This document shows positions 23,041 to 32,978 of a DNA stretch of 64,000 nt, one piece after another. The position numbers and the translations under genes are program-made. The notes below the pieces were generated by a model, which was not told the origin of the DNA, ran no database searches, and was given only the letters and a program-made list of their open reading frames with translations. How positions within the stretch are numbered: position 1 is the stretch's first letter; every line of letters begins with the position of its first letter. This DNA is from Pollenia angustigena (Eukaryota; Arthropoda; Insecta; Diptera; Polleniidae). The stretch covers positions 235,041,803 to 235,105,802 of the forward strand of contig OV884059.1 of assembly GCA_930367215.1 (NCBI GenBank), given 5' to 3'.

Positions 23041-24820
23041 GGGGGTACCAATTCCCCTGCCCCGATTTTGGATTTCAAAATCAACTAACCATCATCACTC
23101 CTCCCTGTACCTTCCCTAAAAATTTTATGGCAATCGGTCGAGCCGTTCTCGATTTATGGAGTGACAATCAAAATGTACACTTCTTTTTATATATATAGAT
23201 GTACTTCTGTACTTCTGTACTAAAATACTATTTCAGATTGCCGATTCTTTACTTAGAAAATATTATCCCTCTAACACTCATTTGAAGGGGTCTAAACAAT
23301 ATTCCAATCGTTAATTGGAAAATTGTTGTTTCTACTTGGCGTGACCGAAGTAGATAATTAAAATAATTTATTACACGAAATGTAATAAATGTGTGTAGGG
23401 TATAACAGCGGTGTTGTAGAACAGCTACTATGATATTCAACGGGATTGAATTTACTTACTTACGTGGCAGTTGTCTGATGAAAGCAAAGAGAATGTTTGA
23501 ATTTTAAAATTACAAATTTATTTATTAATTTTATCACAGCTTTAATTTTTTAATTGTTTAGTGTTTTGTTTGTGTATTGTAAATTTCTATTTGTTGCACC
23601 GGGAGTGCAACTGTTTTTTTTAACTGTTATTTTTAACTGTATGTTTTAAATGTTAGTAATTTAAGTTGCTGTAAATGTAAAAACGTATTGGTTTGTTGTT
23701 GCGATTTTGTTCGCTGTTATCCGTTTAGGATGTTGTTTTGTTGGTTTGTCGATGACAAGTGCCTTGCTTTCTCTTCTTTTGTCTTGGCGCTTTGAACTGG
23801 GGGTTCCTATACGACGGGAACTGTCACTTAAAGTCGAAGTCGATCAGGTCGCTTATAATGCGGGCGATAGCTACTGATGGGTCTTCGACAGGGTCCTTTT
23901 TTAACTTCCCCACAAAAGTATACTACAACGGCACTTTAGAGAGTTGAAATGTTCTACGAATATTTTCTGCATCAATTACTAGGGGTCTTCTAAGACCAAA
24001 AAATCGTGCAATGTATGTAAAACGGATTTCGAAATTTCGGGCATTGAAATTTTTGGTCATAACTTTTTTATAGCGATTTTTCCGAGATTTTTATAAAATA
24101 AATTCTGCTAAAGATTTCCGACCTTTTGATATATAAGGGGTATCCATAGGTCATATGACAGCCCCAAAATTCAAGATTTTATTAAGTTTTTAATGTTTTC
24201 TGTACGGGAGGTACCACGCCCACTTCTCCAATCCCGCCCACATTTTGTGGTATGATATGTATTGATAACTGAGATGTTTTTACTTAGTTTGGAAACTTCA
24301 GCTTGTTTCATTTTCCAGATATACAGAAATGTATAATGTCTTTGTTTGGGAGGTGCTACGCCTACATCTCCAATCCCGCGCATTTTATTTCAGAGTTGGT
24401 TTTTTGATAACCATTTTGCCTGTGCCTAATTTTAAAGCTTTAGCTCTTTCCGTTCTCCAGATATACAGAAAAAGAAATAAAAAAACAATAATAACAATGG
24501 ATTTATGGAAAAAATTAGAGGAAGTCGTGGTTTTTTGCTCATATCTCAGCCATTTTTGAACCGATATTGCTGAATTTTAATAGAAAACAGTTCCGGACTA
24601 TATGTGACATAAATGTATAACACGGTATAAAATTATTAGCATAATTACCAAATCTAGATTAAGTGCAATTAATCCTAATGTCTGGATAGATTTTAAGCAA
24701 TACAAATCCCTGAATTTTATATTTTTTTTCGCGGGACTAAAAAAACATTAAAAACCTAACAATATAATTTTAATTGAAAGACCCCTATATCGAGATTTGT
24801 ATTAACATTTTACAAAATAT
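23041..24820. other. No gene; diverged dispersed repeats
   Basis: Between 24140 and 24480 a unit containing GGGAGGT, ACGCC and TCTCCAATCCCGC occurs twice in diverged form. A short minus-strand open stretch around 23836-23930 (ending SDLIDFDFK and stop) may be a retroelement scrap but cannot be assigned. Confidence 0.45.
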
Positions 24821-24823
24821 TTA

Positions 24824-24939
24824 TGCCTGCATTCATAAACATTTTTTAAATTTAATAAAGGTTTAATGAACAAATTAACTATGAAAATTATCCTTAATAA
24901 ACGTTTGTTAAATTTAATAATCGTTTATGAATACGGGGG
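24824..24939. mobile_element. 116-bp palindromic MITE, copy 2 (TTA duplication)
   Basis: Inverted relative to the copy at 411-526 and exactly the same length. The ends are TGCCTGCATTCATAAAC and its near inverse; TTA flanks both sides (24821-24823 and 24940-24942). Confidence 0.8.
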
Positions 24940-24984
24940 TTAGATTTAAGCGATATTTTTAAAATATTTGAAGCTAAATACTTT

Positions 24985-25290
24985 TAAAATAAAATAAGGT
25001 CAGGCATAGTTTCATAAGACTAGAAAGCACATTGTCAACTTTCGTGAATATCGGTCCATAATTTACTATAGGCCCCATATAAAAGCCCTCTCTGGGAAAA
25101 CACTTTAGTACGCATAAAACCACAACGAATAATGCTTTTATAATAAAATTTTCTCAGTCATAGTTTTATAAAACTATAAATCTCATTGTCAACTTTTGTG
25201 AATATAGGACCATAATTTACCAAAGCCCACTTCGGAAATATTCTAACTGTAGGTGGAGGGTATCAAAGCTTCGGCACAGCCGATTATAGC
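24985..25290. repeat. Two diverged copies of a roughly 130-bp repeat
   Basis: AGTTTCATAAGACTA followed by CATTGTCAACTTTCGTG near 25010 recurs as AGTTTTATAAAACTA and CATTGTCAACTTTTGTG near 25160. The segment ends in CTTCGGCACAGCCGATTATA, a phrase I associate with dispersed fly repeats. Confidence 0.5.
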
Positions 25291-25355
25291 ACTATCACTT
25301 GTTTATAATTAATTTGATTTATATTCTAATGCATGTATGTGTCGCTTTTTTTCAG

Positions 25356-26528
25356 CATCCCTTAATGATACAACCTTTAAGCAGCATGCCAACGACAACT
25401 AAATCTGCGGAGACTGCAACTGTTGAAAACGCAAGTTGGATCCACCGAGAAGACATATTGAAAAAAAACTTGATTGATATTCCTAACAATGAATGCATGG
25501 AGTCGACAAATTTACATAACAGTGATCTAAAATCAACTATGGAAAATAACATTTCAAAACTATTCACACCAACAACGGAAAATAAATTTCAATGTCCCTC
25601 ATGTGGTGTATCCTTTTCTAACAACTCCAAGCTCACAGCACACATAAAATCACGTCACACTACTGAAAACCCTTTTAAGTGCAATCTTTGCGAAATGACA
25701 TTTATTTCCTTAACCGATTTGCAATCACACCGACTTACACACGCTGGAGAGCATCCTTTTAAATGCATGTTTTGTGAGAAATCCTTTTTATTACTAGGTG
25801 AATTAAATAATCACAAACGTATGCATAAAGGTGATCGTGTATACCAGTGCTCGATCTGCGAAAAGAAATATAAAAAATCAGAATATTTAAGACAACATTT
25901 GCGTAGTCATACAGGCGAAAAACCTCATAAGTGCAAAATTTGCAACAAATATTTTACGTGCAACGCTTATCTGAGAAGACATTGTCAGCTAATGGGACAT
26001 ACCGCATTGCTTTCAGAGCCTGAGCCAGAGCCAGAACCTAAAGTCCCTGAGGAGCACATACCGAAAGCAAAAAATAAATCATTATGCCCCTTTTGTGGAA
26101 TTTACTTGTCTGGCAATACAAGTCTAACATTGCACATAAGAACACACACAGGTGAGAAACCTTTTAAATGTGATTTTTGCGAAATGGCATTTGTACGTAG
26201 ATGTCATTTGAAAGAACACCGCCGTATTCATACTCACGACCGTCCTTTCAAATGTCCGCATTGTGAGAAATCATTTCCGAGGCAGTGCAGATTAAAAGTT
26301 CACATCCGAGTACACACCGGAGAACGTCCTTACCAGTGCACATTTTGTAAAAAGTCATTTAATAAATCAGACTATTTAAGTCTACATTTACGAAGTCATA
26401 CAGGCGAGAAGCCCTTCAAATGTGAGGTTTGTGGTATGGCTTTTACATGTGGCGCATATTTGAAAAAACACCGCATCTCAAAGGGACATCAGGTGGAAAA
26501 AATTGATTCGAAAATACCCGCGCATTAG
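25356..26528 (+). CDS. C2H2 zinc-finger protein, last exon with ten fingers
   Basis: Starts after a strong TTTTTTTCAG acceptor in phase 0; its first residue, His, completes the ninth finger begun in the exon ending at 2530. Then come fingers 10-14 (CPSCGVSF, CNLCEMTF, CMFCEKSF, CSICEKKY, CKICNKYF), an EPEPEPEPK linker, and fingers 15-19 (CPFCGIYL, CDFCEMAF, CPHCEKSF, CTFCKKSF, CEVCGMAF), joined by TGEKP-type linkers. The two blocks of five match finger for finger (a CEMxF second, SEYL/SDYL fourth, TCxAYL fifth), so the exon arose by duplication of a five-finger block. It ends IPAH and stop. The TGEKP spacing predicts sequence-specific DNA binding in the nucleus. An ATG in the intron (25299) or at 25387 could also start a shorter product. 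Confidence 0.9.
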   Translation, partial: HPLMIQPLSSMPTTTKSAETATVENASWIHREDILKKNLIDIPNNECMESTNLHNSDLKSTMENNISKLFTPTTENKFQCPSCGVSFSNNSKLTAHIKSRHTTENPFKCNLCEMTFISLTDLQSHRLTHAGEHPFKCMFCEKSFLLLGELNNHKRMHKGDRVYQCSICEKKYKKSEYLRQHLRSHTGEKPHKCKICNKYFTCNAYLRRHCQLMGHTALLSEPEPEPEPKVPEEHIPKAKNKSLCPFCGIYLSGNTSLTLHIRTHTGEKPFKCDFCEMAFVRRCHLKEHRRIHTHDRPFKCPHCEKSFPRQCRLKVHIRVHTGERPYQCTFCKKSFNKSDYLSLHLRSHTGEKPFKCEVCGMAFTCGAYLKKHRISKGHQVEKIDSKIPAH

Positions 26529-26655
26529 CTAAAATTTTTTTAAAATTACAAAAAGCAAAGGAATAACCACACTATGTTTTACAAGTATGTACATACTATG
26601 GTAATAGTGTATAAGAAATATTTAACAACATACATACATGTATGTATTTATGTAA

Positions 26656-26668
26656 ATGAATAAATAAA
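26656..26668 (+). terminator. Polyadenylation signals of the zinc-finger gene
   Basis: Overlapping AATAAA hexamers (GAATAAATAAAAT) lie about 130 bp after the stop codon, the expected place for a short fly 3' UTR. Confidence 0.6.
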
Positions 26669-26777
26669 ATTAACAAAAACCTTGTTTTCATATACAAATT
26701 AGTTGGTAAATCATTTGTTTCTTGCTGTACACATGGTGGAATAAGTTTATTTCAGCATGGGTGAACATATTAATAAC

Positions 26778-28441
26778 TAGGGTAGCCAGATTTTAAATTC
26801 GGAAAAACAGTACATTGAATACATAAAAACAGTACAATCAAGAAAAAAACAGTACATTTTTTTTGACGACAACATTACCATTTGTTTTAATAAGTAACCC
26901 CCAATTTCACCAATTTCAGCTATAATAAACTATCAGTTCAAGCTGTCAAAACATATTGTAAGCTGGAAGTTAAAGTAATAGTTAGTTTTAACTGAACTTG
27001 GTGAAATTGGGGTAAATATTTTAAACTTTTGATTGAATATGCAACAACAATTATATAAAGAAAGAAATACACTTAAAATGTGTAACGTCAAAGGAATTAT
27101 TTCCAGTTTATGGCATTTCATAAATATACATATGAAATTACTCCATTTGCGTTTAAAAAGCAAACACCACAAACGAAGCATTTGGCCAGGAAAACCATAA
27201 CATTGCTGTAAGCCATATAAGAAAGGAGAAAAGCCTTACTTAGCTCAAAACAATCAACTCATTGATTTTGTAAGTACGATTTTCTTTAAACATATTCGTA
27301 TTTAAAGCAATTTTCACTACACACATAGTTGCACAAATCATATAGAATTTGAGAAAATCTTTGTTTCCTAATTTAATTTTCCAATTTTAAATAATTTTTA
27401 AATTATTTACGGCTAATTTTACCAAGTTCAGCTATAATTAACTATTACTAAAACAATAGGTTTTTTGACTTTTATAATGAAAGTTAATTAAACCTGGGGG
27501 CAAATTATGGCAGTCGTTATCGAATACTTTTTAGATTCGAAGGCAATGTTATTTCAGTTGATACTGAACGAATCGTTATTATTTTTTCAGTGTTGTAAAA
27601 ACTAAAATAAATGCTTTACAATACTAAAAAAATAATTTCGATACGTTCAGTATAGACAGAGAGAATTAGAAATAAAATCGCTTTCGAATCGAAAAAGTAT
27701 TCGATCACGACTGCCATAATTTGCCCCCTGAACTTGGTGAAATTGGCCATTAATCTATAAAATCCAAAAAAAATAGTTTGGTTTATTTTTATTTCACAAA
27801 ATCGGAAAATATTTAAAATCAAGTGCAATTGAAAACGATGAATATTTTCAAAAAAATTTTTGTAAAAATTTACTTATCTTTTCTTATTTCAGTAGTTTAG
27901 GTAAAGAAACGTGGTCCTCAAAGGTATTAGGTATTTTTATAAATTTTGAACACGGATAATTTTCCAAATTTGTTTATTTTCAATTTTACGTGATTTCGAT
28001 TTCCAGAACATGCCCGAAAATTAAAAAAGTTCTAAAAATTAACGATAACTGTTTTGGAATAAGTATTTTTTAGTACTTAAAAAGATTTTATTTTTGTCTT
28101 TCTCAGGTGTGGAAAGGGAAAGACTATTGGAAGAGGTAGCTATAACAACACGAAAATATACCACTGCTACGAGCCACCCATTATAATTTAGATTTCTACT
28201 GTGTATTTATGAGAAAACAATGACCACAGCGTAAAAACTCTTATTATTTTAGAACTTTTTTTTTTTAACACAACATAATTTTTTGTAAGCCAGTTCTGTT
28301 AAATATAGACTGAGCAAAAAAAAACAGTACAAAGTGTAAAAAACAGTACATTTGCGTACTGTTTTAGGAGTTGTGCATAAAACAGTACAATTGCAATAAA
28401 AACAATAAATAAAAACAACAATAACAAAAATACATTGTACA
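26778..28441. mobile_element. hAT-like element TAGGGTAGCC, copy 1, right end lost
   Basis: Starts TAGGGTAGCCAGATTTTAAA followed by repeated CAGTACA motifs, and shares long stretches with the complete copy at 38420-39418 (for instance GGTTAAATTC-free core sequence and TTTTAGGAGTTGTGCATAAAA near 28365). A 231-bp MITE (27497-27727) is inserted. The right terminal GGCAACCCTA is missing; sequence changes near 28440 where another element begins. No transposase remains. Confidence 0.75.
27497..27727. mobile_element. 231-bp MITE with paralogous empty site (CTG duplication)
   Basis: GGGGCAAATTATGGCAGTCG at the left is inverted at the right; CTG flanks both sides (27494-27496 and 27728-27730). The other copy of the host element has the uninterrupted site, with a single CTG at 38877-38879, proving insertion and its 3-bp duplication. 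A related scrap occurs near 4190-4280 (GACGACTGCC end). Confidence 0.9.
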
Positions 28442-29064
28442 TACCCTGCCGTCAAATGAGTAGCTAACTACAAAAAAAGCCAACTTTAAGTTAGCTTGTA
28501 TAGACTAACTTAAAGCCAACTACTAAGCAATGGAAAATTTACATTAACCAAAGTGTATACAAACACTGTATATTTTAAGTAGAGAGAGCCAAGTCGATTA
28601 ACAAGCAAACGTCATTATAGTCATTATAGTCAGAAAACATAGTTTTTTAATACAAAAACTACAATGCCCCGGTAGACTAGCTGGTAGCGAGCTAGTCTAG
28701 TAGCACCGAGGTTGCGGGATCAAATCCCACCAGAAACAAAAAAAAAATAAAAAATAAAATAAAGTAAAATAAAATAAAAAAAAATAAAAAAAAAATAATT
28801 AAAAAAAAATTAAAAAATTTTTACTTTATTGACTTTGTGTAACTATATATTTTTATAAAGTTTTTGCTGGGTAGCTACAAAAAGTTAACTTTTAAGTTAA
28901 CTGAAAGTAGTGCAGAGTCGGACAATTGACTACTTCCTAGGACATCGCAATGTTAAAATAGTTAGTTAATTTCATATAAAAGCAATGCAAGTGTCAACCA
29001 CCACTACTTGAGAAATAGTTAGCTTTCAGTTAATTTAAAGTTAACTGAATGTCCGACAGGGTAC
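28442..29064. mobile_element. Inverted-repeat element carrying a SINE-like insert
   Basis: TACCCTGCCGTC at the left resembles the inverted right end TACCCTGTCGGAC. GTTAACTTAAAG-type repeats (AACTTTAAGTTAGC near 28485, TTTAAAGTTAACTG near 29040) pair across the element. The middle carries a tRNA-like sequence and A-rich tail. Target duplication not resolved. Confidence 0.55.
28675..28733 (+). repeat. tRNA-derived SINE head (A and B boxes)
   Basis: TAGCTGGTAGCG resembles a tRNA A box, and GGTTGCGGGATCAAATCCC, about 30 bp on, has the form of a T arm and B box with self-pairing GGGATCAAATCCC. A long A-rich tail (28734-28830, with AAATAAAATAAAG units) follows directly. A head with an internal pol III promoter plus an A-rich tail is the SINE layout. 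It does not fold as a complete tRNA (extra CTAGTC-type duplication, no acceptor stem). Confidence 0.6.
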
Positions 29065-29553
29065 CTACTACTACTACTACTGTACTTTTTAAAATGAAAA
29101 AAGGCTGTTTCTATGGAAATTGTGTGTACCTACATATGTATGTGTGTTTAGTTTGATTTCAAATTTTTTCTTGTACTACATAGTTAATGCTGAATAAATC
29201 CATGAGTAAGATTGCTTGATTTCTGTCTTTTTTGTTTGTATTTTTTTTTCTGTACCAAAACAATCATTTTCGAACCGAACACAAAAACATCTTTATTAAA
29301 AAACGAAGCTAACGATTGTATAAATAACAAAGCACGATGTGCGTTATTTGAATGACTGCAAACCAGCAGCGAATATTTGCGGTTGAGGAAATTTCATTGT
29401 ATGACCGCAAGCGAGTGTATTTGTTGCTGTTCATTTAATGCGATTTTTTTTTCAATTGCATAAAGCTGTTCTCTGGTCTGAATACTACAATAATCCAAAA
29501 AAGACAGAAATAACACAGGGGTTTTTGCTCTGCATTGCAAACAAAACACTTGG
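29065..29553. other. No gene recognised
   Basis: AT-rich sequence with a CTACTACTACTAC microsatellite at its start. A short minus-strand open frame (29394-29663) overlaps element ends and shows no family features. Confidence 0.5.
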
Positions 29554-29563
29554 TTAAGGCTAG

Positions 29564-30824
29564 GGGTACGTTCGTAAATGCAGTTGCTGCGCATCAGTTG
29601 CGCATTAGTAAAGTTGAATGTTCGTAAATGCATCACTTGTAAGAAACTTGGCATTACTTTCATATGTCAAATGTTTTTTATGCAGTGATGCCGCAGCTCT
29701 GCAGTAAATATTAAGCTGAAGGTCCACACCATGCGTTCATGCGTAGATGCGTATGATACTTTTTGTGCATTTTATGCGTTTCTAAATTCAAGTTACATGC
29801 AATGCGTTTCATGCGCCAAATTTGTTTTTTTATCAGCTGTTGTGCTAATATGTTGAACAACTCAAAACATTTTTGCAAGAAATTGAGAGTGTAATTGATA
29901 TTTTAATAGAATTTATTTAATAGAATACATAGGGAAGTAAGCTTTTTTTATAAAAATATTCGTGATTTTTCACGGTATTAATAAGTTTCCAATTCATGGC
30001 ATTTGTTACAAAAAATAATAAACACAACAAAGATGACACTCAGAAGATAAAAGTAATCGATAACTAGAATGGCAAATTTTGTTCTTGTTAAATTGTGCTA
30101 AAAATTTATTTTAATGTATTTTATTCATTAAAGTTTATACAATCTTTATTACGAAAGCTTTTTCTCTTATTAAAAACCTTTTTTAATGCAAAAACATAGC
30201 AAAAAGTAATCCACCACACAAACATATTTATCGATAAAATTGAAAATATAATATGAATTGCCATCCATGGCCATCAATAACAGCTGACTTTTTTTCACCA
30301 CACAAACGACGGATACAAAAGTAAAAAGTAAACCTACTTTCATGCGTTAATGCGTCTATGCATTCTCTGTATTTTGTTGTGTAACTTGTCTATACAATTA
30401 CACTGATTCAACTTTTTTGTCAAATGCATAAAAAGGACAGACGCATAAACGCATGGTGTGGACCTTCAGCTTTAGCAATTACAGTTAATTTTCTGATGCA
30501 ATAACTTTTAACATAAAAGAAATAGTTTTATTTTTCTTTTTCGATGCTTTTTCTTGTAGTTTATAAGAAACTATTACTTTTTGGTTAAATAGTTTTAATA
30601 AAATTTGCCATCGCTATTGTTGATAACATTTTTTTTTATTATTTTATGTTCGCTCATAAAACTTTTAAAATTTAGCTCTTGCTCAAAAATTCAAACTTTG
30701 CACAGCTGTTGTGCAGTAAAAAAGCATCAGCATCACAAGCGCAACTGGTGATCACGCATCAGCAACAATATTTTGCATCACTGCAGAAGTGATGCACAGT
30801 TTTGATGCATTTACGAACGTACCC
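29564..30824. mobile_element. Harbinger-type element GGGTACGTTCG (TAG duplication)
   Basis: GGGTACGTTCGTAAATGCA at the left and its inverse at the right; TAG flanks both (29561-29563 and 30825-30827). Inner GCGCATCAG and GATGC motifs are repeated near both ends. The same terminal sequence is found on the 209-bp MITE at 46386 and at the right end of the Harbinger relic near 57774. It contains a younger element at 29714-30471. Confidence 0.85.
29714..30471. mobile_element. Innermost element of the nest (TTA duplication)
   Basis: AGCTGAAGGTCCACACCATG at the left, inverted at the right, flanked by TTA (29711-29713 and 30472-30474). GCGTT/ATGCGT repeats lie inside both ends. 758 bp, no coding sequence seen. 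Confidence 0.85.
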
Positions 30825-30834
30825 TAGTTTACAC

Positions 30835-31558
30835 TAGTGCTGGGAAACTATCGATAGACTATCGATATTATCGATAGTCTTAAAATATCGAAAATATCGA
30901 TAGGAAGAATATAAATATCGATATTTATATTATTTAAAATACAGCTATGAAGACATCTAACAGCAGCTAAACACGCACAGTATTTTGCCGCAAATGTTTA
31001 CTTGCTATTATTAATTCGCGCTGAATTACAGCAATGAATGCAAACAACAAGAATGGCAAGAGGTATGGATTGATTAGCAGTGCTTTTTACTGCTAATTAA
31101 AGGCCTTTAAGTCGAAATTTTTACATGTTTACAAAGGGATTGAAATGTCCAATATTTTTGTAATGTTGTAAACAAATGCAAATCCAAATGCAATTCCAAG
31201 TATAGGACAAAACAATGACGACCATTAGAGATAAGTTCGCTAGATTGATTACCTTTTTGGGTTCAGAATTTAGAAAATCTTTTAAAGTTGCAATGGAATA
31301 TCTTATAGTCCCTACTTCGGTTCCTTCAGCAAGGTACTTATCAATTTTTAAAAAAACTGCCATTTAAAATAACGTGCGTATATACATACGTCTCATACGT
31401 TCATTAAAGTGATAAAAACAACGAACTGTAGCCTTATAAAACATAATTAATGTTTTCCTGCACAAGTACAAACATTCAGTCGATAGTAATATCGATATAT
31501 CGATATATCGATAGTGAAATCTGAACTATCGATATATATCGATAGTATCGCAGCACTA
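30835..31558. mobile_element. hAT-like element rich in TATCGATA (GTTTACAC duplication)
   Basis: TAGTGCTG and its inverse CAGCACTA form the ends, with an exact 8-bp duplication GTTTACAC (30827-30834 and 31559-31566). Ten TATCGATA octamers, some overlapping, are packed into the two subterminal regions (30845-30930 and 31485-31545). Interior AT-rich with a possible transposase scrap. Confidence 0.8.
31121..31363 (-). pseudogene. Possible hAT transposase C-terminal scrap
   Basis: An 80-residue minus-strand frame with DKYLAEG, LKDFLNSEP and INLANLSLM in an order reminiscent of the hAT dimerisation region (KYL-E, W/F, NLAKLAL). It lies inside an element that has hAT-type ends and duplication, which is why I mention it. 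The match is weak and lacks the tryptophan usually seen. Confidence 0.3.
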
Positions 31559-31825
31559 GTTTACACTATCTCACTGATCTCATGATCCAATGAAAAGTAT
31601 TATTGTTTAGAAATTTTTCAAAAAACAATGAAGTCGTATGGAATATCAAACTTTTTTTCATAATACTTGTAATTTTCATCACATACGCGTTCACACTATC
31701 AGCTTTTTACATATTACTTGAGTTTTTGACATGTATTAATACAAAGTATAATAGTGTAAACTAGCCTTTAACAAATCAAAACAAATTGGTTCGACTGTCC
31801 AGAATTAAATTAATTAAAACAAAAT

Positions 31826-32641
31826 AAAAATTAAATCATTTTACTTTTTGTTAAGTCTTCAAGTTCAAGTTTTTTTTTAATTTCTAGTTCGGTTTTGCGT
31901 ATTTCTAAATTAGCTTTTCTGTTTTTCTATTTGCTTTAGAGTTCCGCCTTATATAAACCGATTTCTCCTCTTTAGCATTTTCCGTGTGTAACGTACCAAT
32001 TCCGATAATTTATTTTTCAAATTCAAGCATAACTGTTTTTACAGTTTTACTTGTTGTTCTAAAAGCCCTAGTATCGCTTGGATTTTATTTTTTCTAAGCG
32101 GAGGTATCACAGGTGAAGTACACGGGCTTTCAACTTCGGTAATGTCAGTTATTCACCCTTATTGTGTTTGGCGTATTTAAAAAACGCCTACGACTGTTTG
32201 GTAATAGATTAAAGAGAACGTGAACTTTTTTTCTTTAATCTATTACCAAACTGTCGTAGGCGTATCTTAAATACGCCAAACACAATAAGGGTGATTGTGT
32301 CTAAATTTAGCTCGGGGTCTGGTGAAATCCTTCGCTTTCTCTTAATTCCAAATGGATCTTTATGTTCGACAATAGCACGCATGTCTAATAGATCAATTGC
32401 TGCTTCTTCGACAGCTGAAAATTTATTTTGTTAAAACCGCCCACCACCTGTTGCATAGCTTTCAGCTTTGTTATGATTGAGTTTTTTCTTCAATTTAAAT
32501 TTAAAATCGGCTTATACCTTCATCTAACCTTCTCCGGAATGGCAATATAAATCTTCGGAAACGGTGCTCCACTCCTCTTTAATATTCGTTTTGCTTAAAC
32601 TTTTTTGGAAGGCCTTTGCCAAAAAAGGTTTTTGCTTCATT
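31826..32641 (-). pseudogene. Myb/SANT-like DNA-binding gene, Harbinger-associated type, broken
   Basis: Minus strand from an ATG at about 32641: MKQKPFLAKAFQKSLSKTN, then KEEWSTVSEDL, a stop, and further on FKFKLKKKLNHNKAESYATGGG, SAVEEAAIDLLDM and DPFGIKRKRRISPDPELNL. This is the plan of the Myb/SANT-like accessory proteins encoded beside PIF/Harbinger transposases: helix bundle, N-K-A-E and TGGG motifs, then a C-terminal coiled coil (here decayed, about 31826-32090). A 140-bp hairpin MITE (32154-32293) sits between DPELNLDT and the next in-frame stretch (ITDITEVESPCTSP). Several stops and shifts make it dead. Confidence 0.65.
32154..32293. mobile_element. 140-bp near-perfect hairpin MITE, copy 1 (ATT duplication)
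   Basis: CACCCTTATTGTGTTTGGCG at the left pairs with the right end almost throughout (arms about 60 bp, TTTGGTAATAGATTAAAGA inside). ATT flanks both sides (32151-32153 and 32294-32296). Inserted in the Myb/SANT-like relic. Confidence 0.9.
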
Positions 32642-32644
32642 ATT

Positions 32645-32975
32645 GCTACTTACTTTTTTTATTCTAAAATATATACCAGAGTTAGGTACACAAGCACATA
32701 AAAACTAAATTATATTTCAATGATATTAAATTTTTTGCGTTTACATTTTATTTCCTTCCATTGAAATTATTTCTCAAATAATTTTAATAACGTCGTGTCC
32801 AAAATGTTTAACGACAATCTTTTACACTTTTGACAGACAAATACGCCAAACACGGTACTGTGTTGACGTCGTATTTGTAATAGATTTGGAAAGTGTCGTA
32901 TTCATTGGCGTTTTTCGCCAATCACGGTACCGTGTTTAAAAAACGACTAATTTACGCCGCAAAAAGGCCAAAGAC
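32645..32975. other. No gene; foldback scrap
   Basis: Contains ACGCCAAACACGGTACTGTG near 32841 and CCAATCACGGTACCGTGTTT near 32918, loosely inverted, possibly an end of the Harbinger-type element that carried the Myb/SANT-like gene. Confidence 0.4.
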
Positions 32976-32978
32976 AAT

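Larger units (their letters stand above)
2531..25355 (+). other. Inferred 22.8-kb last intron packed with transposons
   Basis: GTAACT at 2531 and TTTTTTTCAG ending at 25355 form consistent phase-0 splice sites. The first codon after the acceptor is CAT (His), which sits four residues after the first His of the interrupted finger, giving a C-x2-C-x12-H-x4-H finger. About 15.7 kb of this intron is one nested hAT/LOA composite with a tandem duplication. Additional exons inside the intron cannot be excluded. Confidence 0.75.
29557..31767. mobile_element. Outer MITE of a four-element nest (TTA duplication)
   Basis: Its ends, AGGCTAGTTTACACTAT (now split) and the inverse ATAGTGTAAACTAGCCT, are flanked by TTA (29554-29556 and 31768-31770). 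Only about 226 bp are its own: 29557-29563, 30828-30834 and 31559-31767. Two other elements interrupt the left end within 14 bp of each other. Confidence 0.8.

Noticed and set aside
23759..23947. Open frames on both strands as a small gene
   Set aside because: No start context, motif or conserved pattern; possibly retroelement debris, but I cannot support it.
28675..28733. Functional tRNA gene
   Set aside because: No acceptor stem or proper anticodon arm can be formed, and an A-rich tail follows directly; SINE head is the better reading.
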